Below, piece after piece: positions 1 through 8,681 of a DNA stretch of 64,000 nucleotides; position 1 is the stretch's first letter, and every line of letters begins with the position of its first letter. Below the pieces are notes generated by a model that was given only the letters and a program-made list of their open reading frames with translations, did not search any database and had not been told where the DNA came from. The stretch is taken from positions 1 through 64,000 of the forward strand of contig CAIQIR010000011.1 in assembly GCA_903871875.1 (NCBI GenBank). Direction: 5' to 3'. The translations under genes were made by a program, and so were the position numbers. The stretch comes from an uncultured Schlesneria sp. GTDB lineage: Bacteria > Planctomycetota > Planctomycetia > Planctomycetales > Planctomycetaceae.

Positions 1-355
1 CCAGCATCTCCGTCCGCGGCGTTCTGGCCATTCTGATCTACCTGATCACCAATTCCCACGCGAAACCTGCCCAAAGCCACGTTTCAAACTGTAACAACTT
101 GCCCGAAGCTAGGCAACAAATAAGTGGGTGGCCCCTTTTTATTCGAAAAGTTAAACGTATCCTGAAGACGGAAGCTTCTCACCCACACTGAGGTATTTGC
201 CGGAGTGAGGATTTCTGAAAAATGCCTCGTCTTCATCAATTCTTCTTGAATGACTGCTATTTTCGTTCATTCGCCCTCGCCGGTTTGAAGACCTTCACCG
301 GTTTGAAGATTGGTTCCTTTTCTTTGGTTCTCTGTTCCGTTCGAAAGTCTTTCGC
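1..355. other. Left-edge non-coding stretch
   Basis: No convincing gene. One plus-strand frame stays open from base 3 to a stop near 190 and begins with a hydrophobic stretch, so it could be the tail of a gene that starts outside the window, but codon use and composition give no support. The rest is presumably the leader of the propeller gene that starts at 356. Confidence 0.4.
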
Positions 356-1372
356 ATGAGTTTCCCCAGTGTCTTTGGAATGTTGGCAGGCCTGCTGCTG
401 GTTGTGATTCAGAATTCCGTCGCGGCATCCGAGTTGTTAGTGCAAACCAAGACGATTCCGTTGAAAGGCGTCGCCGGAAAGCTTGATCATCTGGCCGTCG
501 ATTCCCAAGGCCAACGGTTGTTTGTCGCGAACAAGACGAACAACACGCTGGACATCGTCGACCTGAAATCAGGTTCGCTGGTGAAGCAAATTCCTGATCA
601 GGTCAAAGTTTCGGGTGTGGCGTATGCCGCGGATCTGAACCTGATTTATGTCGGAAACGGTGGTGGAACTTGCAACGCGTTCGATGGCAAGACCTACGAG
701 CAAGTTTTTTCGACCAAGGCTCCCAGTGCCGACAACGTGCACTACCATTCCGGCAACCATCTGCTGTATGTGGGCCAGGATGAAGTCCTGTCGGTACTCG
801 ACGCCAAGACGGGCGCGATCAAGGTGGCGATTGATCTTCCCGGCGCGGTGCATGGCTTCAAGATCGACAAGACGGCTGGGAAAATCTTCGCCGTCCTCAC
901 CAAAGAACACATGATCGCCGTCATCAACCTGGAAACCAATCAGGTGACCGACCGATTCCCGCTGACCCTCTCTGACGCGGGCAGCCCGATCGCTCAGGAC
1001 GCCGAACAGGGGCTGTTGTTTGTCGGCTGTCCGAAAACAAAGCCAATGGTCGTGATCTTCGACGCCAAGAACGGAAAAGAAGTTGGCAGCGTGCCGATTC
1101 CCGGGGGCGTGGATGACGTGCACTACGACTCGCGGCGGCACCGACTGTATGCTTCGTGCAGCGACCACGCCCTGGTGGTCATCGAGAAGGTGGATGGCAA
1201 GTACGAAGTCGTTGCCAAAGTCGAAACGCCCAAAGACTCACGCACCTGCGGCTGGTCGAGAGGGACGCTTTATCTCGGTGTTCCGAAACAAGAAGGGCAG
1301 GACGGCCCCGAAATTCGCGTGTTCGAGGCGCGGCCCATCATCGAACAAGCCTCGACGAATTCTGGAAACTGA
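356..1372 (+). CDS. Exported YncE-like beta-propeller protein
   Basis: A 338-residue protein with a cleavable signal peptide (about residues 1-24, ending near VAASE). The mature part is built from repeated blades with the YncE/YVTN pattern, for example LFVANKTNNTLDIVDL at about 60-75 and LLYVGQDEVLSVLDAKTG further on. Proteins of this family are seven-bladed propellers in the periplasm or on the surface; the ligand is normally unknown and I cannot infer one here. It is a single transcription unit: the next gene runs in the opposite direction, and a strong stem-loop lies 160 bases after the stop. The start gives a full signal peptide, although no Shine-Dalgarno site is evident. Confidence 0.85.
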   Translation: MSFPSVFGMLAGLLLVVIQNSVAASELLVQTKTIPLKGVAGKLDHLAVDSQGQRLFVANKTNNTLDIVDLKSGSLVKQIPDQVKVSGVAYAADLNLIYVGNGGGTCNAFDGKTYEQVFSTKAPSADNVHYHSGNHLLYVGQDEVLSVLDAKTGAIKVAIDLPGAVHGFKIDKTAGKIFAVLTKEHMIAVINLETNQVTDRFPLTLSDAGSPIAQDAEQGLLFVGCPKTKPMVVIFDAKNGKEVGSVPIPGGVDDVHYDSRRHRLYASCSDHALVVIEKVDGKYEVVAKVETPKDSRTCGWSRGTLYLGVPKQEGQDGPEIRVFEARPIIEQASTNSGN

Positions 1373-1728
1373 GGGCCACGGACGGTCCGCCGACCTGCGG
1401 CCCGTTTCCGACTTTCACCGCCGACGACAAAGCCCAGTGGTTCCGCATACGGCGGCGCGAGGGGCCGTGATGACCCGTTCCTACCGAAGCTGACGACGAG
1501 TTTCTGGAAATCTGTGCCCCAGGGCATCAAATGACACGAGGAATTGAAACCGGTTGGCTTCAATTCCTCGTGTCGTTTGTTTGTCTCGATGGACATGTGG
1601 CAGGGACGCGGTCAGTCACAGGGCGATGTCGCCGTGGCATCAACCTGCCGGACGAATTCCCTGCCTCTCTGGTCTGGATCTCGCTCAAATCTCGCGTCGC
1701 AGAACGCCTGGTTCTCGCGGCCTGCGGA
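1373..1728. other. Intergenic region between convergent genes
   Basis: Lies between the ends of the propeller gene and the leftward membrane-protein gene. Apart from the stem-loop at 1533-1574 I see no gene; the short open frames here have no recognisable sequence. Confidence 0.5.
1533..1582 (+). terminator. Stem-loop terminator after the propeller gene
   Basis: A perfect 16-bp stem (1533-1548 with 1559-1574) closes a 10-base loop and is followed by the T-rich GTTTGTTTG. It lies between convergent genes, so it may work for both directions, but the T-rich side favours the plus strand. Confidence 0.7.
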
Positions 1729-2220
1729 TCACGCTTCGATCGTTCGTACGGTTGGTGAGGTTTGGAATCGATAGACTGCGGCGGTTCCGAGGACCACAAA
1801 CACGATCAATGCGGCGAGTTGCGTGACAGCGAACGGCGGTTCGGACTGTGTGGGAGCGAGTGCCTTCAGTGTCGGTACCTTTTGGAACAGCTGCACGATC
1901 AGCACGAAAAAGTTCAGATACAATGCCACGACCGAATTGACGAGGTAGGCGGATCGCCATGCTCCCTGAGCATGACGGACGTACTTGGCATAAATCGCCA
2001 CGGCGAGAACCACCAGTGAGATCGCCCCCACGACATGGCCAGGGGTGACATGCGTGGCCGGAAAACCGTAGCCGGTGACACTGGTCAGAATCGTTGTCGA
2101 CAGGAACAACTCGGTCCCATATTCCCATTCTCGATTGGTCAGAAAGCCAAACAGGACAACGAACCCGGAAACGATTGCTACCAAGCTGATAACGACGTGA
2201 ACAAAAGTGAAAGTCGCCAT
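1729..2220 (-). CDS. Small multi-pass membrane protein, unknown function
   Basis: A 163-residue very hydrophobic protein with about four to five membrane segments (roughly 3-26, 36-52, 61-79, 91-113 and 132-150). Histidines occur at residue 6 and in the stretch ATHVTPGH at a membrane boundary; they might bind heme or metal, but this is only a suggestion. The start is supported by GAGAGG about eight bases upstream on the minus strand. I do not recognise the family. It is monocistronic and divergent from the DUF3748-like gene. Confidence 0.75.
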   Translation of the reverse strand: MATFTFVHVVISLVAIVSGFVVLFGFLTNREWEYGTELFLSTTILTSVTGYGFPATHVTPGHVVGAISLVVLAVAIYAKYVRHAQGAWRSAYLVNSVVALYLNFFVLIVQLFQKVPTLKALAPTQSEPPFAVTQLAALIVFVVLGTAAVYRFQTSPTVRTIEA

Positions 2221-2569
2221 GTTTTGATCCTCTCAAGATCGAGTGTGTGTTTCGTCGCCGACATGGCAGGACTTACCGTCGAAATGGCCCAACCTTACAC
2301 AGAAATCGAGAACATTCGCCGCGAGGGGGAAAAATCTCGGTGAGCCACGCGAGCTGCGTGTGGAAGACTGATCGAAAGGGGGGCCACGGTAGCGGTTGTG
2401 GCGATGCCTGGACCGGTCACGATTCTGCAATGGCCGGCTCCATTGCATGGGGACAGAATGTCTGAGATCCTTTCTGACGTCCGTCTGGCGTGGCCAAGAG
2501 CGGTGCGAAGCCAGATTTGTTTTTCTTCTGAAATCCTCCGGGGCCGGTGGATACGGTTTTTGGTGTTTC
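2221..2569. other. Divergent intergenic region
   Basis: This stretch separates the leftward membrane-protein gene from the rightward propeller gene and should hold both promoters. I see no convincing sigma-70 pair. An open frame continues upstream of 2570 to 2396, but its encoded residues are Cys/Arg-rich and unlike a signal peptide. Confidence 0.4.
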
Positions 2570-4030
2570 ATGCGGCAAAAATCTGTTCCGGTCAGACATT
2601 TCTTGTTCACTTTTGTTGTGGGATCTGCCGTGTCGATGGGTGCAATTCCTCCGAGTTCGGCCGCGGATCAGGTGGCCCCGATTGTTGGTGAGGAACGGGT
2701 GATCACTCCCGGGCCTGGTGGACGAATCCTGACCAATACCGGTGTCTGGTCGCCTGACGGCCAGTGGCTGGTGTATGACGTGCGCTCGGACCCGGCCGGG
2801 GATCTGTTTGACGGTTGCCGAATCGAGGCCGTGCATGTGGAAACGGGTGAAGTTCGGCTGATTTACCAATCGACCAACGGAGCGTCTTGTGGCGTGGTGA
2901 CTCATCATCCGCAGCGTCCGCTGGTGGCCTTTATTTTGGGACCGGAAAACCCCACGCCCGACTGGCGCTATGGTCCCAATCACCGCCAGGGGGTGATCGT
3001 CGATACGAGGGTGCCCGGAGTCTTCACGCGGATGGATGCGCGAGATCTGGTTCCTCCCGTATCGGCTGGCTCGCTACGAGGCGGCACTCATGTGCATGTG
3101 TGGGATGCGGCGGGGGATTGGCTGGCCTACACCTACAATGATGCCCTGGTTGAGCCGGGGCTGCGTGATATTGGCATTGCCATTCCGGGACACCACGTGA
3201 CGGTGAAACCTGGTCATCCTCGCAATCACGACGGCGACTGGTTTTGTGCGCTGGTGACTCGTACCGTCGCCGCGCCGCGTCCTGGTTCTGACGAGATCAA
3301 GCGCGCGAACGAAGAAGGGTGGATTGGTACCGAAGGATATCTGAAGCAAGACGGGTCTCGACAACGTCGGGCGATCGCCTTTCAGGGACAGGTTGTTGCG
3401 GCGGATGGAAAAGAGGTTACCGAGGTCTTTGTCGTCGATTTGCCAGATCAACTGACGGATGAAGCTCTGCACGCCGCGCGATCGTCGTCGACGGACCGCC
3501 TGCAGCCGTTGCACGGATCAGAGCAGCGGCGGTTGACTCGCACGACCGATCGCCGTTTCCCGGGAATCCAAGGGACGCGGCACTGGCTGCGCAGCTCACC
3601 CGTCGGTGAATGGATCGCGTTTTTCATGAAGGACGATGCGGGAGTTTCGCAGATTTGGACGGTGTCTCCCGCGACGGGCGAGCTGAAACAACTGACACGC
3701 AATCCGTCCGATATCAGTACGACCATGACGTGGAGTTCGGACGGACGGTGGATCGCTCATGGTTTGGCGGGACGTGTTTGTTTGACGAATACGGCGACGG
3801 GTCAGACGAGACCGATCGTCAGTCGTGCGGACGCGAAGATGTTGGCCGATCCTGGTTCACCAAATGGTGATGGCGAACAGCGCAACGTCCATGGGGAAAT
3901 CAGAAAAGAGGCTTGTGTGATCTCGCCCGATGGATCGCGCATCGCATTTGTCCGATCGGTTGGCCATTCGGCCCGGACCACGAATCGGATCTGTGTGATT
4001 CAGTTAGAAGAACCGCTCTCGGCGCCGTGA
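2570..4030 (+). CDS. Exported TolB-like propeller protein (DUF3748 type)
   Basis: A 486-residue protein. The ATG at 2570 was chosen over the upstream in-frame start because it begins directly with a signal peptide (MRQKSVPVRHFLFTF, cleavage near SSAADQ). The mature protein carries WD40-like/Tol blades: NTGVWSPDGQWLVYDVR, WTVSPATGELKQLTRNP, MTWSSDGRWIAHG and VISPDGSRIAFVRS. The middle region, with GGTHVHVWDAAGDWLAYTYND and a long segment on GIAIPGHHVTV, matches what I remember of the DUF3748 family, found in Planctomycetes and enterobacteria without a known role. Probably periplasmic. It stands alone in its transcription unit. Confidence 0.8.
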   Translation: MRQKSVPVRHFLFTFVVGSAVSMGAIPPSSAADQVAPIVGEERVITPGPGGRILTNTGVWSPDGQWLVYDVRSDPAGDLFDGCRIEAVHVETGEVRLIYQSTNGASCGVVTHHPQRPLVAFILGPENPTPDWRYGPNHRQGVIVDTRVPGVFTRMDARDLVPPVSAGSLRGGTHVHVWDAAGDWLAYTYNDALVEPGLRDIGIAIPGHHVTVKPGHPRNHDGDWFCALVTRTVAAPRPGSDEIKRANEEGWIGTEGYLKQDGSRQRRAIAFQGQVVAADGKEVTEVFVVDLPDQLTDEALHAARSSSTDRLQPLHGSEQRRLTRTTDRRFPGIQGTRHWLRSSPVGEWIAFFMKDDAGVSQIWTVSPATGELKQLTRNPSDISTTMTWSSDGRWIAHGLAGRVCLTNTATGQTRPIVSRADAKMLADPGSPNGDGEQRNVHGEIRKEACVISPDGSRIAFVRSVGHSARTTNRICVIQLEEPLSAP

Positions 4031-4344
4031 TGGGTTGGTCGAGGCTTCGGTCGCTCGGATTGTGCTACTGGTTGATCGCTTTGGGGCAGGCTGTGATCTG
4101 CGAGGGGCAGGCGTGCTTGTCGAAGAGTTGGCGCTCAGAGGGAAGAGCACTGCTTCGGGGAAGCCGTCACACGGAGATAAGACTGGGCGTGGCAACGTGT
4201 CGAGTGAGGCCAGTCAAGGGCGAAGCTCAATTTGACGAGGCGTGATTCGTCGCTTGAAGCAGGATGGGGCCAATGATTGACCCCACCCTGCCTTCAAAGG
4301 CGCTGGCCCTGCTTCCAGGATCGAGCGACGCAACGGTCACTCGA
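4031..4344. other. Intergenic region between convergent genes
   Basis: Holds a stem-loop at 4259-4291 that fits a terminator for the leftward Cu-monooxygenase gene; nothing else is recognisable. Confidence 0.4.
4259..4291 (-). terminator. Stem-loop downstream of Cu-monooxygenase fusion
   Basis: GCAGGATGGGG (4259-4269) pairs with CCCCACCCTGC (4281-4291) around an 11-base loop. The single non-Watson-Crick position is A·C on the plus strand but a permitted G·U on the minus strand, which suggests function in the leftward transcript. There is no strong T tract. Confidence 0.45.
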
Positions 4345-6420
4345 TCAATTCTTTTTGCGAAACACTTCGCGAATTTTCTTGAACTCTTCCAACGACAGGA
4401 AGCCGTCCTTGTCCTTGTCGATGGTGGTGAAGAACACGCCAATCGTTAAGGGGTTCACTTGCTTCAGTCGGGGGTTGTCGGTCAGCTTTTTGACTTCCTC
4501 GAGCGACAACTTTCCGTCGTCATTGGCGTCCAGTGAGGTGAAGAGCATTTCTTCATCGCCGGCACCCAGGCCGGGCTGACGCAGTTCGATTTCCGAAAGC
4601 TGATCTTTGTTGGTTCCGGCCGGAATGTAGTATTCAATGTATCCGACAATCATTTCGTCGTAGGTTTGATCGCCCCAATGGACCGTGGCCTTGGGGTTCG
4701 GATTGGCGGGGTTTTTGTCGCTGTTGTCGAACGCCGCGTTGAATTTCAGGGTTGTGCCCTTCGCAAAGGTGCGGGGTTCGGTGTAGCGATACAGCAACTG
4801 CCAATTGAAATCGTAACGGGGTACGTCGAGCAACGTTTCTCGTTTACCATCAGGCGTGATCGCTTCGTAGCGGCATGCCTTGCCGCGCAGATGCATGTGC
4901 GGCAGGAAACCGAGGACCGTCACGTCGGAAGGCAACTTGATCTTGGCGGAATCCTGGTGATTGGTGGCACCGGGCGGAATTTCAAACCAGGCATTCACGA
5001 GACTGGCCGTTTTGACTTCGTTGTCAGGAGCGGCACTCGCGAAGACGAATCCCACTTGGGTGAGGTCTTCCGTCGCCTTGCCATTCGGTGTGTAGTGAAT
5101 CTGCATGCGGATTTGACTTCCCTTGGGAAGCTTCCGAGCGAATCCCTGCGGATAGACCTGCTTGCTGTTTCCCGGGACGTAGATGCCCCAGTAGTTGATT
5201 TCATCATTGGGTGAGTTTTTCCGGTTACCGGATTTGCTGACGGGACCCCGCGCGAACACCAGGATATGGTGCACGACGTCCGGAGCACCGGGGCGAACTT
5301 CGATCGCCTGAACCCATTTGTCCTCGTCGAGTCCCGTTTCGACCACAACGTTTTTGTATCGCATGACGCCCGTGGCCTGGATCGGAACCGGCTCGGGAAA
5401 TTTGACGACCAGATCGGGATTTCCGATCGTCCATCCACTGGGGAATTGCGTCTCAAGGGGAGCGTCCTTCGGATCACCGATGGGGCGATCGCTCTTGAGC
5501 CATCCCAGCAGATGATTTTTGTCTAATTCGTTCAGCGAACAGTCATTGATCCAGGGACTCGATTTCTCTCCCTCCACCGGAACGGCAAACCACGGAGGCA
5601 TCGTTCCCTGGGTGACGACCGTTTCGATCATCTTGGCATGTGCCGCGAGATCGGCAGGTGTCGCTAACGAAAACGGGGCGACCCCTCCGTCACGATGACA
5701 TTCGATGCAGTTGGATTGAACGATTCGCGAGATCCGATTGTGGTAGGTGACGTCGGCCTGGGGAATCGCAGGCGTCTCGGGAGCGAGCTGGCAGCCGGGG
5801 GCTTCCGTCGCAGTGATCACGACGGGATGTCCGTGCAGATATTCTTCCAGGGCCGAGATCAGGTAGTTCTTGCGTGGTGCTTCCAGGGAATAACCAAACC
5901 CATACTGGTCATCGACCGCACCTTGGTAGCGAACGGTTCGAGAGGAATCGAGTAGCAGGGCGTCTGTCGTGCTGGTGAGACTGAACGCACTGCTAAGAGT
6001 TCCCTGCTGATCATGCACATAGACTCCCGCGTCACCCAATTCCCTGGCGGCCGCTTGAATCGCATCGGCTTTGTCGGTTTCGGTCGGGTTCAACAGGATG
6101 AAAGCGAGTCCTTCTTTGCTGTATTTTTGGGCGAGCCGAACGAGCGTGGGCAGATATTTCTTGCTGAGCGGGCAACTGGTGCTCGTGACGGCGATGACGA
6201 CCCCTTTGCGGTCGGCCCAGTCGCTCAGCCGATGGCTTTCTCCTGCGACATCCTGAAATTCGAGATCCGCGATGTAGCGACCGATCTGGCGGTCTTTCCC
6301 GTTCAGGGCTTGAGGGGCCTGTCGGACCGGAGTGTCGTGAGTTGAGGATGCGTCCCCGCCGGCGACAAAAGTGGCCCATCCCAAGATCAACGCTGCCATC
6401 GACAACTGCTTACAGTCCAT
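4345..6420 (-). CDS. Redoxin–cytochrome c–copper monooxygenase fusion with EF-hands
   Basis: A 691-residue exported multidomain protein. In order: signal peptide (about 1-21); thioredoxin-fold redoxin domain (about 48-195) with CPLS at 83-86; mono-heme cytochrome c-like segment with CIECH at 238-242; a PHM/DBM-like Cu type II ascorbate-dependent monooxygenase part (about 340-610) with the expected ligands HH 384-385, H442, HMH 508-510 and M590; and two EF-hands at the C terminus (DANDDGKLSLEE, 631-642, and DKDKDGFLSLEE, 668-679). The start at 6420 is preceded by GAGAGGAA; the open frame continues upstream but without a signal peptide. The family hydroxylates peptide or amine-like substrates using two coppers; substrate here is unknown. 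A paralog without EF-hands lies at 8682-10670 on the other strand. Confidence 0.85.
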   Translation of the reverse strand: MDCKQLSMAALILGWATFVAGGDASSTHDTPVRQAPQALNGKDRQIGRYIADLEFQDVAGESHRLSDWADRKGVVIAVTSTSCPLSKKYLPTLVRLAQKYSKEGLAFILLNPTETDKADAIQAAARELGDAGVYVHDQQGTLSSAFSLTSTTDALLLDSSRTVRYQGAVDDQYGFGYSLEAPRKNYLISALEEYLHGHPVVITATEAPGCQLAPETPAIPQADVTYHNRISRIVQSNCIECHRDGGVAPFSLATPADLAAHAKMIETVVTQGTMPPWFAVPVEGEKSSPWINDCSLNELDKNHLLGWLKSDRPIGDPKDAPLETQFPSGWTIGNPDLVVKFPEPVPIQATGVMRYKNVVVETGLDEDKWVQAIEVRPGAPDVVHHILVFARGPVSKSGNRKNSPNDEINYWGIYVPGNSKQVYPQGFARKLPKGSQIRMQIHYTPNGKATEDLTQVGFVFASAAPDNEVKTASLVNAWFEIPPGATNHQDSAKIKLPSDVTVLGFLPHMHLRGKACRYEAITPDGKRETLLDVPRYDFNWQLLYRYTEPRTFAKGTTLKFNAAFDNSDKNPANPNPKATVHWGDQTYDEMIVGYIEYYIPAGTNKDQLSEIELRQPGLGAGDEEMLFTSLDANDDGKLSLEEVKKLTDNPRLKQVNPLTIGVFFTTIDKDKDGFLSLEEFKKIREVFRKKN

Positions 6421-6916
6421 AACGTTCCTCTCAACGTGCCGAATCCATCCGGAGTGGGCGCAATCTGCCCGCCCGCTGCATCGATTTCGATTGCCCTGTC
6501 CTATTGAACCAGCAGAACCGCGAACTCGTTTCAAGTTCTTGGCATTTCTTCGGATATTCTTCGAAGATTCAGCGAAAAAACGTGGTAATCAACAGGCGAA
6601 AAGGAGGGGGGTGGCTTCGCTGACGCCTGATTTCCGATTTTCGCAAGAATCGAGTGCAATGTGTATCATTTTGTCTCAGTGTTTATCAATTGCGAACGAC
6701 GTGGTTTTCCGAGGGGTTTCCGGTGCCTTTTCGGCAGGAATTCGGTGCGGCGTCGCATCGTCTGCCGACGAATCAATCCGCGGCACTGAAGCGGTTTTCA
6801 GGCACCCGGTTGAGACGTGAATGTTCGAACCGATTCTGTTAATTAAGACAGTATCGGAAATCGTCCGTCGCCCAGACCGGACCAGCTCATTCGTCGGCGT
6901 CAGGAGAGTTCGTCGC
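6421..6916. other. Divergent intergenic region
   Basis: Separates the leftward Cu-monooxygenase fusion from the GNAT gene. A purine-rich AAAAGGAGGGGGG at about 6597 looks like a ribosome-binding site, but the frame behind it (to 6820) has no recognisable sequence, so I do not call a gene. Confidence 0.4.
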
Positions 6917-7426
6917 ATGACATCGGTTGAAGTCACCACTTTCTATTTGGAAATGCGGTCCCGCCCCGAGCACTCGGTGCCGGCCCCTCGTGAGGGGCTG
7001 ACGGTGGTACACGTCAAATCGCCGACGGCGGAGTACTATCGCTCGCTCTACGACGTCGTGGGACAGGATTATAATTGGCGGTCGCGACGGAAGATGACGC
7101 CGGAACAACTGCTTGCGATCATTGGTGATCCGCTCGATGAATTGCATGTCTTGTACGTCGACGGGGTCCCTGCGGGATTTGCCGAGCTTGATCGTCGTCA
7201 ACCGAACGAAATTGAATTGGTTCAGTTTGGATTGGTGCCGAGCTTCATCGGCCAGGGACTAGGCAAATGGTTCCTGCAACAGACGGTGGAGGCGGCCTGG
7301 GCTCACCAGCCAGAGCGGTTGTGGGTGCATACTTGTACTTTGGACCATCGCGCCGCATTGTCTAATTACCTGAAAGCGGGGTTCACTTTGTACAAAGAAG
7401 AAATCTGCCAGCGGGTATTGGGTTAA
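6917..7426 (+). CDS. GNAT-family N-acetyltransferase
   Basis: A 169-residue soluble protein with the GNAT pattern: an acceptor-side strand (LHVLYVDGVPAGFAEL), then the acetyl-CoA loop VPSFIGQGLGKWFL corresponding to motif A (Q/R-x-x-G-x-G/A), and the C-terminal part TLDHRAALSNYLKAGF typical of motif B. The ATG at 6917 is preferred over an upstream in-frame start because GGAGAG lies about ten bases before it. The substrate (small molecule or protein N terminus) cannot be told. No operon partner; the next gene follows after 121 bases. Confidence 0.85.
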   Translation: MTSVEVTTFYLEMRSRPEHSVPAPREGLTVVHVKSPTAEYYRSLYDVVGQDYNWRSRRKMTPEQLLAIIGDPLDELHVLYVDGVPAGFAELDRRQPNEIELVQFGLVPSFIGQGLGKWFLQQTVEAAWAHQPERLWVHTCTLDHRAALSNYLKAGFTLYKEEICQRVLG

Positions 7427-7547
7427 GCTGTGCGACGCAGTTGATGGACTTGTACGAGACGCATTTTCCGGTCTGACGTACCCCGGCTCGACACAATTGG
7501 AGAATCGTGGTGGTGTGTCGTCGGAAATCGTCTCTGTGTGAAAGTGG

Positions 7548-8489
7548 ATGATGAAACGACAACCGATCCGCTGGCTGATGGTGATGTCGCTCGTGGCGGT
7601 GGCCACGGTGGGGGTATTCGGTGTGATGGCCCAGCCTGATGACGACAAACGCCCGGGACCGCCGCCCCGTTATGAACTGGGGCACGTGTTCCCGCCGCCG
7701 CTGTTGGAACAGTTGAATCTGACCTCCGACCAGCAAGCGGAGCTCGAGATCCTCCAGCAGGAATTGAAATCCAAACTGGAAAAATTGCTGACCGACGAGC
7801 AAAAGCAACAGGTCGAGAATTTCCGTCCGCGTCGCCCCGGTGGTCCAGGTGGCCCCGACGGAAAAGGGCCTCCTCCTCCGCCCGATCGTCCGGCAGCAGG
7901 TCGCAAAGGACCCGATCGGCGGGATCGCGCCGCATCGTCAGCAGCAGAAGCGGTCCCGCCCGCCAAGCTGCAGGAGCTTCCCCTCGGTGTGACGCGCGCT
8001 CCGGTCGTGTTCTCGGGAGGGCATGAGACCGATCCTCGTGACGGGGGACGGCCGGTGGTATTGATTGCCGCTGCGTTAGAAGTCGCTCCCGAAGTGTTCC
8101 GCGACGCGTTCAGTCGGGTACGTCCTGCACGCGGCGGCGAACCCGAACCGGCCCAGGTACGACAGAACAAAGCGGTGCTGCTGGAGGCATTGGGAAAACA
8201 GGGAGTCACCAACGAACGGCTGGATACGGTTTCGGACTATTATCGCTACCCGCCCGGTCGGAATTCGCTGTGGAAAAACAAGCCGGCGGTGGCCAACGCG
8301 CTGGTGAAAGACGGGGCGGTCATCGGCTACGAAATCGTTAGCGGTGGCGCGGGATATACTTCGGCTCCGACGGTCTCCGTTCCCAAGGTGAAAGGGGCCG
8401 TGGCCAAAGTGGAAATCTCGTTCAGCAAGCAGATGGAAAGCAACGGCGCCGTTTCGTCGATCGTCATTCCGGACGGCAATGCGAATTGA
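7548..8489 (+). CDS. Exported Spy/CpxP-like, proline-rich protein
   Basis: A 313-residue protein with a signal peptide (about 1-28, ending VMAQP). Residues about 48-95 form a helical segment with LTSDQQAELEILQQELKSKL, resembling the LTxxQ repeats of the Spy/CpxP chaperone/metal-sensing superfamily. A linker rich in Pro, Gly and Arg follows (about 95-145), then an unassigned globular part. Near the C terminus is IVSGGAGYTSAPTVSVP, a short beta motif also seen in repeat proteins on bacterial and phage surfaces. The combination looks like a planctomycetal chimera. Probably periplasmic; no function is claimed. It ends at a good terminator hairpin. Confidence 0.75.
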   Translation: MMKRQPIRWLMVMSLVAVATVGVFGVMAQPDDDKRPGPPPRYELGHVFPPPLLEQLNLTSDQQAELEILQQELKSKLEKLLTDEQKQQVENFRPRRPGGPGGPDGKGPPPPPDRPAAGRKGPDRRDRAASSAAEAVPPAKLQELPLGVTRAPVVFSGGHETDPRDGGRPVVLIAAALEVAPEVFRDAFSRVRPARGGEPEPAQVRQNKAVLLEALGKQGVTNERLDTVSDYYRYPPGRNSLWKNKPAVANALVKDGAVIGYEIVSGGAGYTSAPTVSVPKVKGAVAKVEISFSKQMESNGAVSSIVIPDGNAN

Positions 8490-8506
8490 GAATTCTGTGC
8501 TTCGCA

Positions 8507-8545
8507 GGGCCGCGAATTCGTTTGGTATCGCGGCCTGTTCTTGTT
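8507..8545 (+). terminator. Stem-loop terminator after Spy-like gene
   Basis: GGCCGCGA (8508-8515) pairs with TCGCGGCC (8528-8535), extended by CAG/CTG with one bulged G, and is followed by TGTTCTTGTT. It begins 19 bases after the stop. Confidence 0.65.
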
Positions 8546-8681
8546 AAGAGCAGGGCTTCACGCGGCTTAAACCCTGGGGAATTCTCGAATAAACAGAGAA
8601 CGGCCGAAACTGGCTCAGTGGCCGAGGGTATAACAGGATGAAATGTCCTGCGATTTGTTCCGAAGACTTGGAGAGGCCTGG

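Noticed and set aside
3-190. Possible 3' end of a gene cut by the left edge
   Set aside because: Only 60 codons, no conserved residues; stop-free length of this size is common in GC-rich DNA.
6599-6820. Strong-looking ribosome-binding site AAAAGGAGGGGGG with a following GTG frame
   Set aside because: The encoded residues show no conserved pattern and the frame ends before the GNAT gene; purine runs occur by chance.
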